Assembly: GCF_016907915.1 (NCBI RefSeq)
Contig: NZ_JAFBCW010000002.1
Coordinates: forward strand, 62,001 to 126,000
From: Desulforadius tongensis
Lineage (GTDB): Bacteria > Bacillota > Desulfotomaculia > Desulfotomaculales > Desulfohalotomaculaceae
DNA length: 64,000 nt
Direction of reading: 5' to 3'
Part shown: one piece after another, positions 52,863 to 60,785 of the stretch
How positions within the stretch are numbered: position 1 is the stretch's first letter
Layout: each line of letters opens with the position of its first letter
Position numbers and translations under genes: made by a program
Notes under the pieces: generated by a model
The model's database searches: none
Told to the model about the DNA's origin: nothing
Seen by the model: the letters and a program-made list of their open reading frames with translations, nothing else

Positions 52863-53360
52863 ATGAGTAATGGCTGCTGCTGCTGCCGGGAAAAAAAGGT
52901 ATCTTTGGGACCAGAAGACAGCAGCACTTTATGCCCGGTGTGCAGAAAACCGGGGGTTAAGGTGAAAAATATAACTGTTAAGCATTTGGTTGCAGATGAA
53001 TTCATAGATCAGGTTGGAAATGCTGATTATTATTTATGTATGAATGAAGGGTGCGAGGTTGTATATTATAATTTAAAATTGGCGGTTAAGTTTGACAAAA
53101 AGCAAATCAGGGTGCCCGTGTGGTTTAAAAAGGATGCTGATCCTAAATATGTTTGCTACTGCAGCAGAGTTACAGAAGAAGAGGTCATTGCTGCAGTGGT
53201 AAAGAATGGTGCCAGTACCGTTGAAGATATTGTTAATCTCACAGGGGCAATGAAAAATGCCCGCTGTCAGGTAAACAACCCGCTGGGTAAATGCTGTCAC
53301 CCGGCAATTCGGGCGGCCATAGAAAAAGGGCTGGCTGTTAATAATCAAAGCAGTGTTTAA
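52863..53360 (+). CDS. CopZ-like [2Fe-2S]/zinc protein without the HMA domain
   Basis: A 165-residue protein matching the N-terminal domain of archaeal CopZ. It opens with a CCCC cluster at residues 5-8, then LCPVCRKPG and YLCMNEGCEVVYY (zinc site). The C-terminal half is BFD-like and binds [2Fe-2S]: YCYCSRVTEEEVIAAVVKNGA-type sequence, then ARCQVNNPLGKCCHPAIR. The copper-binding HMA domain that follows in CopZ is absent. It may move electrons or metal for the nearby permease. Start at ATG 52863 after AAGGGGG; a long terminator follows. Confidence 0.78.
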   Translation: MSNGCCCCREKKVSLGPEDSSTLCPVCRKPGVKVKNITVKHLVADEFIDQVGNADYYLCMNEGCEVVYYNLKLAVKFDKKQIRVPVWFKKDADPKYVCYCSRVTEEEVIAAVVKNGASTVEDIVNLTGAMKNARCQVNNPLGKCCHPAIRAAIEKGLAVNNQSSV

Positions 53361-53400
53361 ATAAAAGTTTCTGCTCAAGGGAATAAGTCTTTAAAGATAT

Positions 53401-53452
53401 AGGGGCTAAAGATGGATGATGACATTAATCCGTCTTGGCCCCTTAATTTTTA
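53401..53452 (+). terminator. terminator after the CopZ-like gene
   Basis: AGGGGCTAA pairs with TTGGCCCCT within a longer imperfect stem, followed by TAATTTTTAA. It lies 40 bases after the stop. Confidence 0.7.
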
Positions 53453-53484
53453 AGCGCTGACTTTGAGCATAATGAAATGATGGG

Positions 53485-53513
53485 TTGCAAAAATGCAATT
53501 AAAATGTTACTAT
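53485..53513 (+). promoter_or_regulatory. promoter of the UPF0718 permease with possible ArsR site
   Basis: TTGCAA (53485-53490), 17-base spacer, TACTAT (53508-53513). The AT-rich stretch after it (53514-53545, with ATAAATACTTATATAG) is the kind of sequence ArsR-family repressors bind. The operator call is a guess. Confidence 0.45.
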
Positions 53514-53646
53514 ATTAATAAATACTTATATAGTTATTTTATAAATAAGGGGGCAGAGGATTTTGGAAATGAAGAAATTAAAAAGGTGATTGCTGAGGAA
53601 CAGTAGCCTGTAACGGGTTAGCAGAATACATTGGAAGGAGATATAA

Positions 53647-54618
53647 ATGTTTGCTTGGCTGGATTATTTAATGCGGCTGCTTGTAACAGAGGTTTTCGGG
53701 CTTTCTATGGATTCAAGACTGGGCTCCAGTGTACATTTTTTCTTTTACGATACGGTTAAAATTATAATCCTGCTGGGGATAATGATTTTTGCTATATCAT
53801 ACATCAGGAGTTATTTCCCGCCGGAACGAACAAAAAAAATACTTACCCGTTTTGGGGGTGTTAAAGGTAACATTATGGCTTCCCTTTTGGGTATTGTTAC
53901 CCCGTTTTGCTCTTGTTCATCGGTTCCGTTATTTATCGGTTTTGTGGAAGCCGGTATTCCGTTGGGGGTAACCTTTTCGTTTTTAATTACTTCTCCCATT
54001 GTAAATGAAGCGGCCTTTGCTATCCTGCTGGGTACATTTGGCGTAAAAATAGCGGCAGTATATGTAGCTGCCGGGGTTTTACTCGGTGTGTTGGGCGGTA
54101 TAGTTATCGGCAGAATGAAGATGGAAAAAGAGGTTGAAGATTACGTTTATAAGTTAAAAGTGGGCGAGGCTGAAATTCAAGAAATGACTGTGCAAGAAAG
54201 AATTGACTTTGCCCTTAACAACGTAAAGGATATTCTTAGGAGAATATGGTTGTTTTTATTCATTGGAATTGGTCTTGGGGCAGCTATTCACGGTTATGCG
54301 CCGGAGGCAATATTAGCCAGATATGCGGGGCCTGATAATCCTTTAGCTGTTTTTGTGGCCACAATCCTGGCAATACCCCTGTATTCCAATGCTCTTGGCA
54401 CCATTCCCATTGCGGAAGCATTGATAAATAAAGGGGTTGGCATTGGTACTGCACTGGCATTTATGATGGCCACAACGGCTTTGTCGGCCCCGGAAATGAT
54501 ACTGCTGAGGAAAGTGATAAAACCCAGGTTGATTGCTAATTTTGTGCTGATAACAGGTATCGGGATTGTTATAGTGGGTTATTTGTTTAACTTTTTAATT
54601 TCTCCTGTAACAACATAG
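53647..54618 (+). CDS. permease, UPF0718 (DUF318/YraQ) family
   Basis: A 323-residue protein with about eight helices. The family hallmark TPFCSCSSVPLFIGFVEAGIP carries a C-S-C metal-type motif, repeated in form by AIPLYSNALGTIPIAEALI in the second half. Relatives occur in arsenic and other metal or metalloid clusters, often with ArsR regulators as here. The transported species is not known. Start at ATG 53647 follows GGAAGGAG. A terminator follows, then an arsR gene in the same direction. Confidence 0.87.
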   Translation: MFAWLDYLMRLLVTEVFGLSMDSRLGSSVHFFFYDTVKIIILLGIMIFAISYIRSYFPPERTKKILTRFGGVKGNIMASLLGIVTPFCSCSSVPLFIGFVEAGIPLGVTFSFLITSPIVNEAAFAILLGTFGVKIAAVYVAAGVLLGVLGGIVIGRMKMEKEVEDYVYKLKVGEAEIQEMTVQERIDFALNNVKDILRRIWLFLFIGIGLGAAIHGYAPEAILARYAGPDNPLAVFVATILAIPLYSNALGTIPIAEALINKGVGIGTALAFMMATTALSAPEMILLRKVIKPRLIANFVLITGIGIVIVGYLFNFLISPVTT

Positions 54619-54670
54619 TGCAAAGGTTATTCTGCCTGGCGGTTTTAAAGGGCAGATAGATCAATAGAAG

Positions 54671-54705
54671 ATAAACCGGGATGAAAAATCCTGGTTTATT
54701 TTTTA
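54671..54705 (+). terminator. terminator after the UPF0718 permease
   Basis: ATAAACCGGGAT pairs with ATCCTGGTTTAT (one wobble), loop GAAAA, followed by T6. It separates the permease from arsR. Confidence 0.88.
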
Positions 54706-54789
54706 TATCACCTGTTAACCTTTTAAAATTTATACAGAGGTATAGTAGAGTCTTTGTTTCTTGGTATATAATTATATTAGAATGTGTAG

Positions 54790-55125
54790 GTGGTGGTAAA
54801 AATTAGTGATAAGATATCTCAATTAAAAGCGGATATTTTTAAAGCGCTTTCTCATCCCACGAGAATTCGCATATTGGAACTGTTAAAAGACGGTGAACTT
54901 TGTGTTTGCGACATATTTGAACAGTTAGGTGTAGAACAGGCTAATACATCACAGCACTTGGCTGTTTTAAAAAAACAGCATATTCTTGAGAGCAGAAAGG
55001 AAGGGCTTCGGGTTATATACAGCATTAAATACCCGGAGATTATTGAAGTGCTGAAAGCGGTTGATAAAATACTTTTTCTACAAGCAAATGAGGCTATGAA
55101 GACTTTTGGTGAATTTAGCGGGTAA
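54790..55125 (+). CDS. ArsR/SmtB family metal-responsive repressor
   Basis: A 111-residue winged-helix protein. The core is ADIFKALSHPTRIRILELLKDGELCVCDIF with the ELCVCD metal site of ArsR-type sensors, then NTSQHLAVLKKQHILESRKEGLRVIYSI, the recognition helix and wing. It probably represses the permease upstream and releases DNA on binding arsenite, antimonite or a soft metal. GTG 54790 is uncertain: AGGTGG overlaps it, so a non-standard start a few codons later is possible. Confidence 0.88.
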   Translation: MVVKISDKISQLKADIFKALSHPTRIRILELLKDGELCVCDIFEQLGVEQANTSQHLAVLKKQHILESRKEGLRVIYSIKYPEIIEVLKAVDKILFLQANEAMKTFGEFSG

Positions 55126-55199
55126 GCTGTTACAGCTCTGACAGTACAGCTGCAGCCTTTGATACAGTAAAATTACTTAATAAAATGATATATTTAATG

Positions 55200-55400
55200 A
55201 GTATGGGGACGGGTACTTTGACCCTAAAGGGTTAAAGTTTAAAAGGGAAGCCGGTGCAATTCCGGCGCGGTCCCGCCACTGTGAGGGTGAAGTGTGCCGC
55301 ACAATGCCACTGGGGTGATGCTCAATTTGCCCTGGGAAGGCGCGGTATGCTGGTGAGCCTAAGCCAGGAGACCTGCCCGTTCCTTACAACCATATACCTA
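55200..55400 (+). promoter_or_regulatory. cobalamin (adenosylcobalamin-type) riboswitch
   Basis: The conserved core is clear: GGGAAGCCGGTGCAATTCCGG, then GCGGTCCCGCCACTGTGA, and the B12 box GCCAGGAGACCTGCC at 55363-55377. Cobalamin binding normally shuts off the downstream gene. The next genes encode the transcobalamin-like surface protein and an ECF transporter, which ties that operon to corrinoid uptake. Boundaries are approximate. A hairpin at 55456-55479 could be the expression-platform terminator. Confidence 0.95.
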
Positions 55401-55420
55401 CGCGGATAGGAGGGGTTGTG

Positions 55421-55450
55421 ATGTATGAAAAAGTGAAATTATTGGTTTAA
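55421..55450 (+). CDS. possible 9-codon leader peptide after the B12 riboswitch
   Basis: ATG 55421 opens a nine-residue frame MYEKVKLLV and stops at TAA. It has a near-perfect ribosome site, AGGAGGGG (55408-55415), 5 bases ahead. It lies between the aptamer and the hairpin at 55456-55479. Translation could couple the aptamer to the hairpin; it may also be chance. Confidence 0.35.
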   Translation: MYEKVKLLV

Positions 55451-55455
55451 GTGTG

Positions 55456-55479
55456 TCCCCTGTCTTTAATGGCGGGGGA
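55456..55479 (+). terminator. expression-platform hairpin of the B12 leader
   Basis: TCCCCTGTC pairs with GGCGGGGGA (wobbles allowed), loop TTTAAT, followed by TGTTGTTGTG. The tail is only moderately T-rich, so termination strength is uncertain. Confidence 0.5.
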
Positions 55480-55526
55480 TGTTGTTGTGCAGCACTGATT
55501 AACACTAAAGAAAGGATGTAGAGCAA

Positions 55527-58500
55527 TTGTTTAAGAAAAGATTTGCCGGTTTTACCCTGATATACTGCTTGTTTTTAGCGGTACTGTTATGTAATTTCAC
55601 TGCGCTGCCTGCCGGTGCAGAAACTTTAGAAGATGCTGCCAATTCGTTAATTAACTATTATAAGACTAACAAAGCCCAGCCGGATAACTGGGAAGAGCTG
55701 GTGGGCCTGGAACAGGCAGGAGTAATAGATGAGTTTGACCTGTCGAAATGGTCTGTTGAAATTAATGACAATTCCCAGGCTGTGGACTACGCTTCAGCAA
55801 TTTTGGGATTAATTTCAGCCGGTAAGGATCCCCAAAGCTATACCGACCCTGAAGGCCGCCAGATCAACCTGGTGCAGCGTTTGGTTGAAATGCAGAGGGA
55901 CGATGGCGGTTTTGGTGGTTACATTAACAATGTCATATATTCGATTTTGGCGCTGGATAAAGCAGGAGCTGATTATAGAGCGGAAGATGCAGTAAGGTAC
56001 TTGATTAACCAGCAGAGAGATGATGGTGGCTTTTCCCTTTCGGGGGCCACCGGTGATCCCGATGTCACCGGCATGGCACTGATGGCCCTGGCAAATCACA
56101 CCGGCCTGGACGGAGTAAATGATGCAGTTGATAAAGCCCTTAATTTTCTTCATGCCGTTCAGCTGGAGACGGGGGGATTTGCTTCTTACGGGAATGAAAA
56201 TGCGGAGAGTACAGCCAAAGTAATTCAGGGATTGGTAGCCTGCGGCGAGGATGTTAGACAATGGAATAAAAATGATCATAATATTATTCAAGCCCTGTTT
56301 AATTTCAGATTAGCGGACGGTTCCTTCAGCCACCTGGTGGGCGGTGCCAGCAGCGAGATGGCCACCCGGCAGGTTTTAATGGCGGTAGCTGATCTTATCA
56401 ATTCCGGTTATTCTGATTTTCAGCTGGAAGCTGAAGAGAAACAGAGCGATGATGCTGAAAATAGCAATCCCGAAGTAAGCATACGGGTGGAAGGTGCTGA
56501 CAGCACCTTAAAGAAAGGAACTGTAACTGTTGATGGTACTGCCCTGGATGCTCTAAAGGAATTGGTTGGGGAAGATAATATTGGATATAACCAGTGGGGA
56601 ATGGTAGACAGCATCCTGGGGGAAAGCGGGCAGGCAAACGTAGTTGAAGGAATTAATACTTACTGGAAATACTACGTAATAAGAGACGGTGAGATAGACA
56701 CCGGTGCTTTTTCCTCAGGGCCGGGCAGTTACAGTATTCAAGATGGTGATGAGGTAGTATTTTATATCGGTGCTTGTGATGCTGTTACCTGGGCTGATAA
56801 GACCTACATACCCGTCATTAATATAAGCCCGTCTGAACCTGAGGTGGGGCAGACGGTAACCATGTCTGTATATGGCGAGTATTACGATTGGAGTAAAAAT
56901 GATTTTTCAATAATCCCGGTGGACCCTGTAACCGTTGATTTTAACGGTAAGGTGTATACCACTTCTGACAGCCGGGTACAAATTCCCTTGGAAACGGCGG
57001 GTACCGTAACTTACCGGGTGTACAAGCAGCATGCCGGCGGCTACCCGGAATTGATTAGAAGTGCTGGACAGCTGACTGTAAAGCCGCGGCAAAGCGATGG
57101 CGGTGTAATTGAGCACGGTATTTTAGTTAGTGTTAAAGTAGTAGACAATCATAAAAACCTGCTTTTTGACGGCAGGGTGGAGTTGAGTAAGGATAAAGCT
57201 GATGTTTTTCATGCCCTGGTGGAAACAGGTCTTTCATACAGGACGAAATGGGGAAACAAGTATGTTTCTGAAATAGCCGGCCTGGCCGAAGATCTTTCCG
57301 GAACTGCCGGGTGGAAGTACAAGATAAACGGCAGTATACCGAGCGTGCCGGCCATTGATTGTCCCGTAAGAGAAGGGGATGATATTATATGGTTTTGGGC
57401 GGTTAATGCGGAGGACACCGGCAGCGGTGAACTACCCCCAGCGGTTGAAGAACCGGAAGTGCCTGAGATACCAGAGGTGCCCGCTGAACGCTTGAAAGCA
57501 GTGGAACGGTCAAAAGAAAAGGTTAGTGAAGAACTGAAGAACATTGCGCGGGAAATGACTGCTTTAGCACCCGCCGAACAGGAATTGTACAACATAGTGG
57601 AACTGTATGACGGTGAAGCGGTTGTTGTGGGAGCAGAAACCCCGCTCACTGAGAAAGAACGAAAACAGTGGGCGGAGATATTGAAAAATAACCAGGTGGA
57701 TGTAGAAAAAGAATTAAAGGCCGGGCATAAAGATGAAGTGAGCGATGCAGTGGGCGAGGTTAGCCTCTATATAGAAAAAGGTGCCTTGAAAGAGGATACC
57801 ATCATTAAGGTGAAAAAAGAAGACGGTGCCGGTGTTATCGTGCCGGATGCGCACCGCATGATCTCCCCTGTATACAACTTCGGCCCGGACGGAACCAGTT
57901 TTGCAGAGCCGGTTACGTTAAAAATAAAACTGGTGCTGCCGGAGGATGTTACCCCGGGCAATTTAGTTCTGGCATGGTATGATTCCCGGAATAAAAGCTG
58001 GGTGCCGGTGCCGACGGTGGTTAACATGGCTGCCGGTGAAATTAGCGGCTTGATTACTCGCTTTACAAAATTTGCGGTATTGGAACGAAAAGAACGGGCT
58101 GCATCCTTTGCTGACGTCGATCCCAAAGTGTACCCGTGGGCCGAAAAGGCTATTAATTATCTGGCTGTAAAGGGTATTGTTTCCGGTACCGGTGAAGGTA
58201 ATTTCAGCCCCGAAAGGCAGGTAACCAGGGCGGAGTTTGTGGCCATGCTGGTGACGGCTCTGGAATTGGAAGACGATCCGGACTATAATGTTAATTTTTC
58301 AGATATAAGTGAAGATAGCTGGTATGCCGCTTCTGTAAAAGCTGCCGTAAAGGCAGGGTTGATTAAAGGATATAATGACGGGACTTTTCGTCCCCATGAT
58401 ACCGTAACCAGGGAACAAGCTGCAGCCATCCTGTGCCGGGTGCTAAAGTTAAAACCGGCGGAAGAAGGGCAGCGGTTTAAAGATGCGGGGGAAATTTCTC

Positions 58501-58640
58501 CTTGGGCGCGGGAATCCGTTCAGGCGGCAGCTGATAATCAGGTAGTTAAAGGATTTGCAGACGGGACATTCCGGCCCAAACATTCTGTCAGCCGTGCTCA
58601 ATGTGCGGTGTTCATTTACCGTCTGCTTAAACTGGTATAG
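55527..58640 (+). CDS. SLH-anchored transcobalamin-like surface protein (toroid + two DUF4430)
   Basis: A 1037-residue secreted protein. A signal peptide (1-31) is followed by an alpha/alpha-toroid of prenyltransferase-like repeats (about 35-290), each with a QRDDGGF-type turn. Next is a DUF4430 domain (316-416), an Ig-like segment (about 425-505) and a second DUF4430 (531-628). A Pro/Glu linker leads to a ZU5-like beta domain (about 735-853) and three SLH domains (from 860, 923, 981) that bind the cell wall. Toroid plus DUF4430 is the two-part plan of animal intrinsic factor and transcobalamin. With the B12 riboswitch upstream and ECF transporter downstream, surface corrinoid capture is inferred. 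It starts at TTG 55527 after GAAAGGATG. Confidence 0.88.
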   Translation: MFKKRFAGFTLIYCLFLAVLLCNFTALPAGAETLEDAANSLINYYKTNKAQPDNWEELVGLEQAGVIDEFDLSKWSVEINDNSQAVDYASAILGLISAGKDPQSYTDPEGRQINLVQRLVEMQRDDGGFGGYINNVIYSILALDKAGADYRAEDAVRYLINQQRDDGGFSLSGATGDPDVTGMALMALANHTGLDGVNDAVDKALNFLHAVQLETGGFASYGNENAESTAKVIQGLVACGEDVRQWNKNDHNIIQALFNFRLADGSFSHLVGGASSEMATRQVLMAVADLINSGYSDFQLEAEEKQSDDAENSNPEVSIRVEGADSTLKKGTVTVDGTALDALKELVGEDNIGYNQWGMVDSILGESGQANVVEGINTYWKYYVIRDGEIDTGAFSSGPGSYSIQDGDEVVFYIGACDAVTWADKTYIPVINISPSEPEVGQTVTMSVYGEYYDWSKNDFSIIPVDPVTVDFNGKVYTTSDSRVQIPLETAGTVTYRVYKQHAGGYPELIRSAGQLTVKPRQSDGGVIEHGILVSVKVVDNHKNLLFDGRVELSKDKADVFHALVETGLSYRTKWGNKYVSEIAGLAEDLSGTAGWKYKINGSIPSVPAIDCPVREGDDIIWFWAVNAEDTGSGELPPAVEEPEVPEIPEVPAERLKAVERSKEKVSEELKNIAREMTALAPAEQELYNIVELYDGEAVVVGAETPLTEKERKQWAEILKNNQVDVEKELKAGHKDEVSDAVGEVSLYIEKGALKEDTIIKVKKEDGAGVIVPDAHRMISPVYNFGPDGTSFAEPVTLKIKLVLPEDVTPGNLVLAWYDSRNKSWVPVPTVVNMAAGEISGLITRFTKFAVLERKERAASFADVDPKVYPWAEKAINYLAVKGIVSGTGEGNFSPERQVTRAEFVAMLVTALELEDDPDYNVNFSDISEDSWYAASVKAAVKAGLIKGYNDGTFRPHDTVTREQAAAILCRVLKLKPAEEGQRFKDAGEISPWARESVQAAADNQVVKGFADGTFRPKHSVSRAQCAVFIYRLLKLV

Positions 58641-58672
58641 TTTTTCTTAATCCCGCTCCGGAGGTGGTTTAA

Positions 58673-59836
58673 ATGAAGCGGTTTTACCTGCTGGTTTTAA
58701 TACTAACTTTACTGCTGTTTGCTGGCTGTGTTTCTTCAGACGATGCCGATCTGCAGAAGGAGCAAATTAAAATTGCCGCTGACAGCAGTTCGCAGGCTGT
58801 CAGCCCTGCCGAAGAACCTGCTGAAAGCAGCGGAGAAGAAGCGGCGGCACCGGGTGAACTGTTAGAAGAAAAGCCGGGCAGGCAGTGGGGTTCCGGGCCG
58901 GTTTCAAAAGAAGATGCTTCCCAATCTGAAAATAAAGCTGCACGGGCGGCAGCCGGTACGGCTGAAGTACCGGCCGGGCCCACAGCAACCCTGTGGGTAA
59001 CCCGGGACTTTGCTCAAAAAGAAATAACGGGCAGGGAAATATTACTTCACCCGGGTGATTCGGTGATGGATATATTAAAGGCCAACCTGCAGGTAAAAAC
59101 CCAGTATGGAGGCGCCTTTGTAAGTGATATTAATGGTTTGGCTTCCGGGTATGTTGGGCCTGATAAAAAGAAGATGGACTGGTTTTACTATGTCAATGGC
59201 ATTATGACATCGGTGGGGGCCCAGGATTACCATCCCACCTCCGGTGAAATCATCTGGTGGGACTACCACGACTGGGGCAGCGCCCCCTTTACCCCGGCGC
59301 TGATTGGCGCCTTTCCGGAGCCTTTTCGCAGCGGCTATCAAGGTAAAAATCCCGGTACAACGGTGCTGGTGACGGCAGGATGTGAGCAGCAGGGGGAAAG
59401 GTTGGCCCGCAGCCTGCGTGATTTAGGTGTCAGGCAGGTGGAAGTTAAGCCCTATAGTGAGAATTTACTGGTTGAAGATAAAAAAATTACCCTGGTGGTG
59501 GGCCTGTGGAAGCAGCTTGAAAAAGATGAATACTGGCAGGGACTGCAAAAACAGCGCCGAAAAACCGGTTTGTTTGTGGAACTGGCGTCGGATTATTTTG
59601 CTGCCCTTGATGCCCAGGGTACGGTGGCCCGGCGTTATGAAAAAAATGTGGGGGCCATAGCAGCTGCCGGTACAGGGCTGGGTGATTTTACCCCGGTATG
59701 GCTGGTTACCGGCTTGGATAAGGCAGGGCTGGATAATGCCGTTAATATTCTTACAGAAAATCATCAAAAAATAAAGCAGCACTTTGGGGCCCTGGTGGTG
59801 GATGGAAAAGTGGTGGCTGTTCCGGTTACCGGGTAA
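58673..59836 (+). CDS. DUF4430 lipoprotein, candidate corrinoid-binding shuttle
   Basis: A 387-residue lipoprotein: signal MKRFYLLVLILTLLLFAGC with Cys19 as lipid site, then a long Ser/Glu/Ala-rich tether (about 20-100). A DUF4430 domain follows (103-199), ending DWFYYVNGIMTSVGAQDYHP and EIIWWDYHDWGSA. The last 180 residues form a separate alpha/beta region (TTVLVTAGCEQQGERLARSL and later PVWLVTGLDKAGLDNAVNIL) that I do not recognise. It would sit on the membrane under the SLH protein, well placed to pass ligand to the ECF transporter. It starts at ATG 58673 after CGGAGGTGG. Confidence 0.82.
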   Translation: MKRFYLLVLILTLLLFAGCVSSDDADLQKEQIKIAADSSSQAVSPAEEPAESSGEEAAAPGELLEEKPGRQWGSGPVSKEDASQSENKAARAAAGTAEVPAGPTATLWVTRDFAQKEITGREILLHPGDSVMDILKANLQVKTQYGGAFVSDINGLASGYVGPDKKKMDWFYYVNGIMTSVGAQDYHPTSGEIIWWDYHDWGSAPFTPALIGAFPEPFRSGYQGKNPGTTVLVTAGCEQQGERLARSLRDLGVRQVEVKPYSENLLVEDKKITLVVGLWKQLEKDEYWQGLQKQRRKTGLFVELASDYFAALDAQGTVARRYEKNVGAIAAAGTGLGDFTPVWLVTGLDKAGLDNAVNILTENHQKIKQHFGALVVDGKVVAVPVTG

Positions 59837-59864
59837 GTCGATCAGCCGGTACTGGTAAGATGAT

Positions 59865-60785
59865 ATGTATAGTTATCAAGATAAAAAATTATTTCTGCAA
59901 ACTCTTCACCCTGCAGCTGTGCTGGCCCATACCGGTGTAATGTTTTTTCTGTCCTTAACCTGCAGTCACCCGGTATTTTTACTGCTGCTGTATATTATCT
60001 TGCTGCTGGAAGTTAAGCTGGTGGATGGGCTCCCGGCGTATAAGAACTGTGTTCTGTTTTCAATTATCATGCTGGTGATGATTATCTTAATTAACCCGTT
60101 GTTTGGCAGGCTGGGCAGCACGGTGCTCTGGAGCGGGCCGGTTCTGCCTGTTACGGGGCGGATTGTCTTTACTTTAGAAGCGGTGCTGTATGGCATCAAT
60201 ATGGGGATGCGGCTTTTGGTGGTGATTACGGTTTTCTTTTTATACAACCGGATGATGAACCCGGACCGGGCCTTTTCCTTTTTAGCCCGGTATGCCCCGG
60301 GTTCGGTGATGCTGATAACCCTGGCCACCAGGCTGGTTCCTTATTTGGCTGTTCAATTTAAAAATATTAAAGAAGTGCAGCAGACCCGCGGTGTTGAATT
60401 TGACTGTCCCGGTATAACGGGCAAAATTAAGAGTTATTATCCTCTGCTAAAGGTGCTGCTGCTGTCTTCCCTGGAAAATGCTTTTAACATAGCCGAAGCC
60501 ATCCAGAGCCGGGGTTACGGCAGCGGGCCGCGCAGTTATTATACCAGGGAAAAATTTCGCCCCCGGGATGTTATAGTGCTGGCAGCCAGCGGCGGGGCGC
60601 TTTTGGGCGGTATGGTATTGATGGCCGGGGGAGGGGCGGAATTTCAGTTTTACCCGCAGTTGGGGCCCCTTTTTGCCGCCCCGGGACAACCGGTTGTAAT
60701 GATTATGATCGGTGTTTTTCTGATGCTGCCAGCGTTTTTAAATTGGGGGTGGCAGTATTGGCCTTACTTGAAGTGGAGAATTTGA
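59865..60785 (+). CDS. ecfT: ECF transporter T component (EcfT)
   Basis: A 306-residue membrane protein with about five to six helices. It is the scaffold that links the S component to the ATPases. The two coupling-helix signatures appear as EVQQTRGVEF near residue 173 and AIQSRGYGSG near residue 213, matching the A-R-G type motifs that grip the ATPase grooves. It starts at ATG 59865, 29 bases after the lipoprotein gene, and its 3' end overlaps ecfA. Confidence 0.9.
   Translation: MYSYQDKKLFLQTLHPAAVLAHTGVMFFLSLTCSHPVFLLLLYIILLLEVKLVDGLPAYKNCVLFSIIMLVMIILINPLFGRLGSTVLWSGPVLPVTGRIVFTLEAVLYGINMGMRLLVVITVFFLYNRMMNPDRAFSFLARYAPGSVMLITLATRLVPYLAVQFKNIKEVQQTRGVEFDCPGITGKIKSYYPLLKVLLLSSLENAFNIAEAIQSRGYGSGPRSYYTREKFRPRDVIVLAASGGALLGGMVLMAGGGAEFQFYPQLGPLFAAPGQPVVMIMIGVFLMLPAFLNWGWQYWPYLKWRI

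Noticed and set aside
53493..53606. 37-codon frame ending KKVIAEEQ before the UPF0718 permease, reminiscent of the end of a small redox disulfide protein
   Set aside because: It begins inside the promoter, lacks a ribosome site and lacks any CxxC, so at most it is a decayed remnant.
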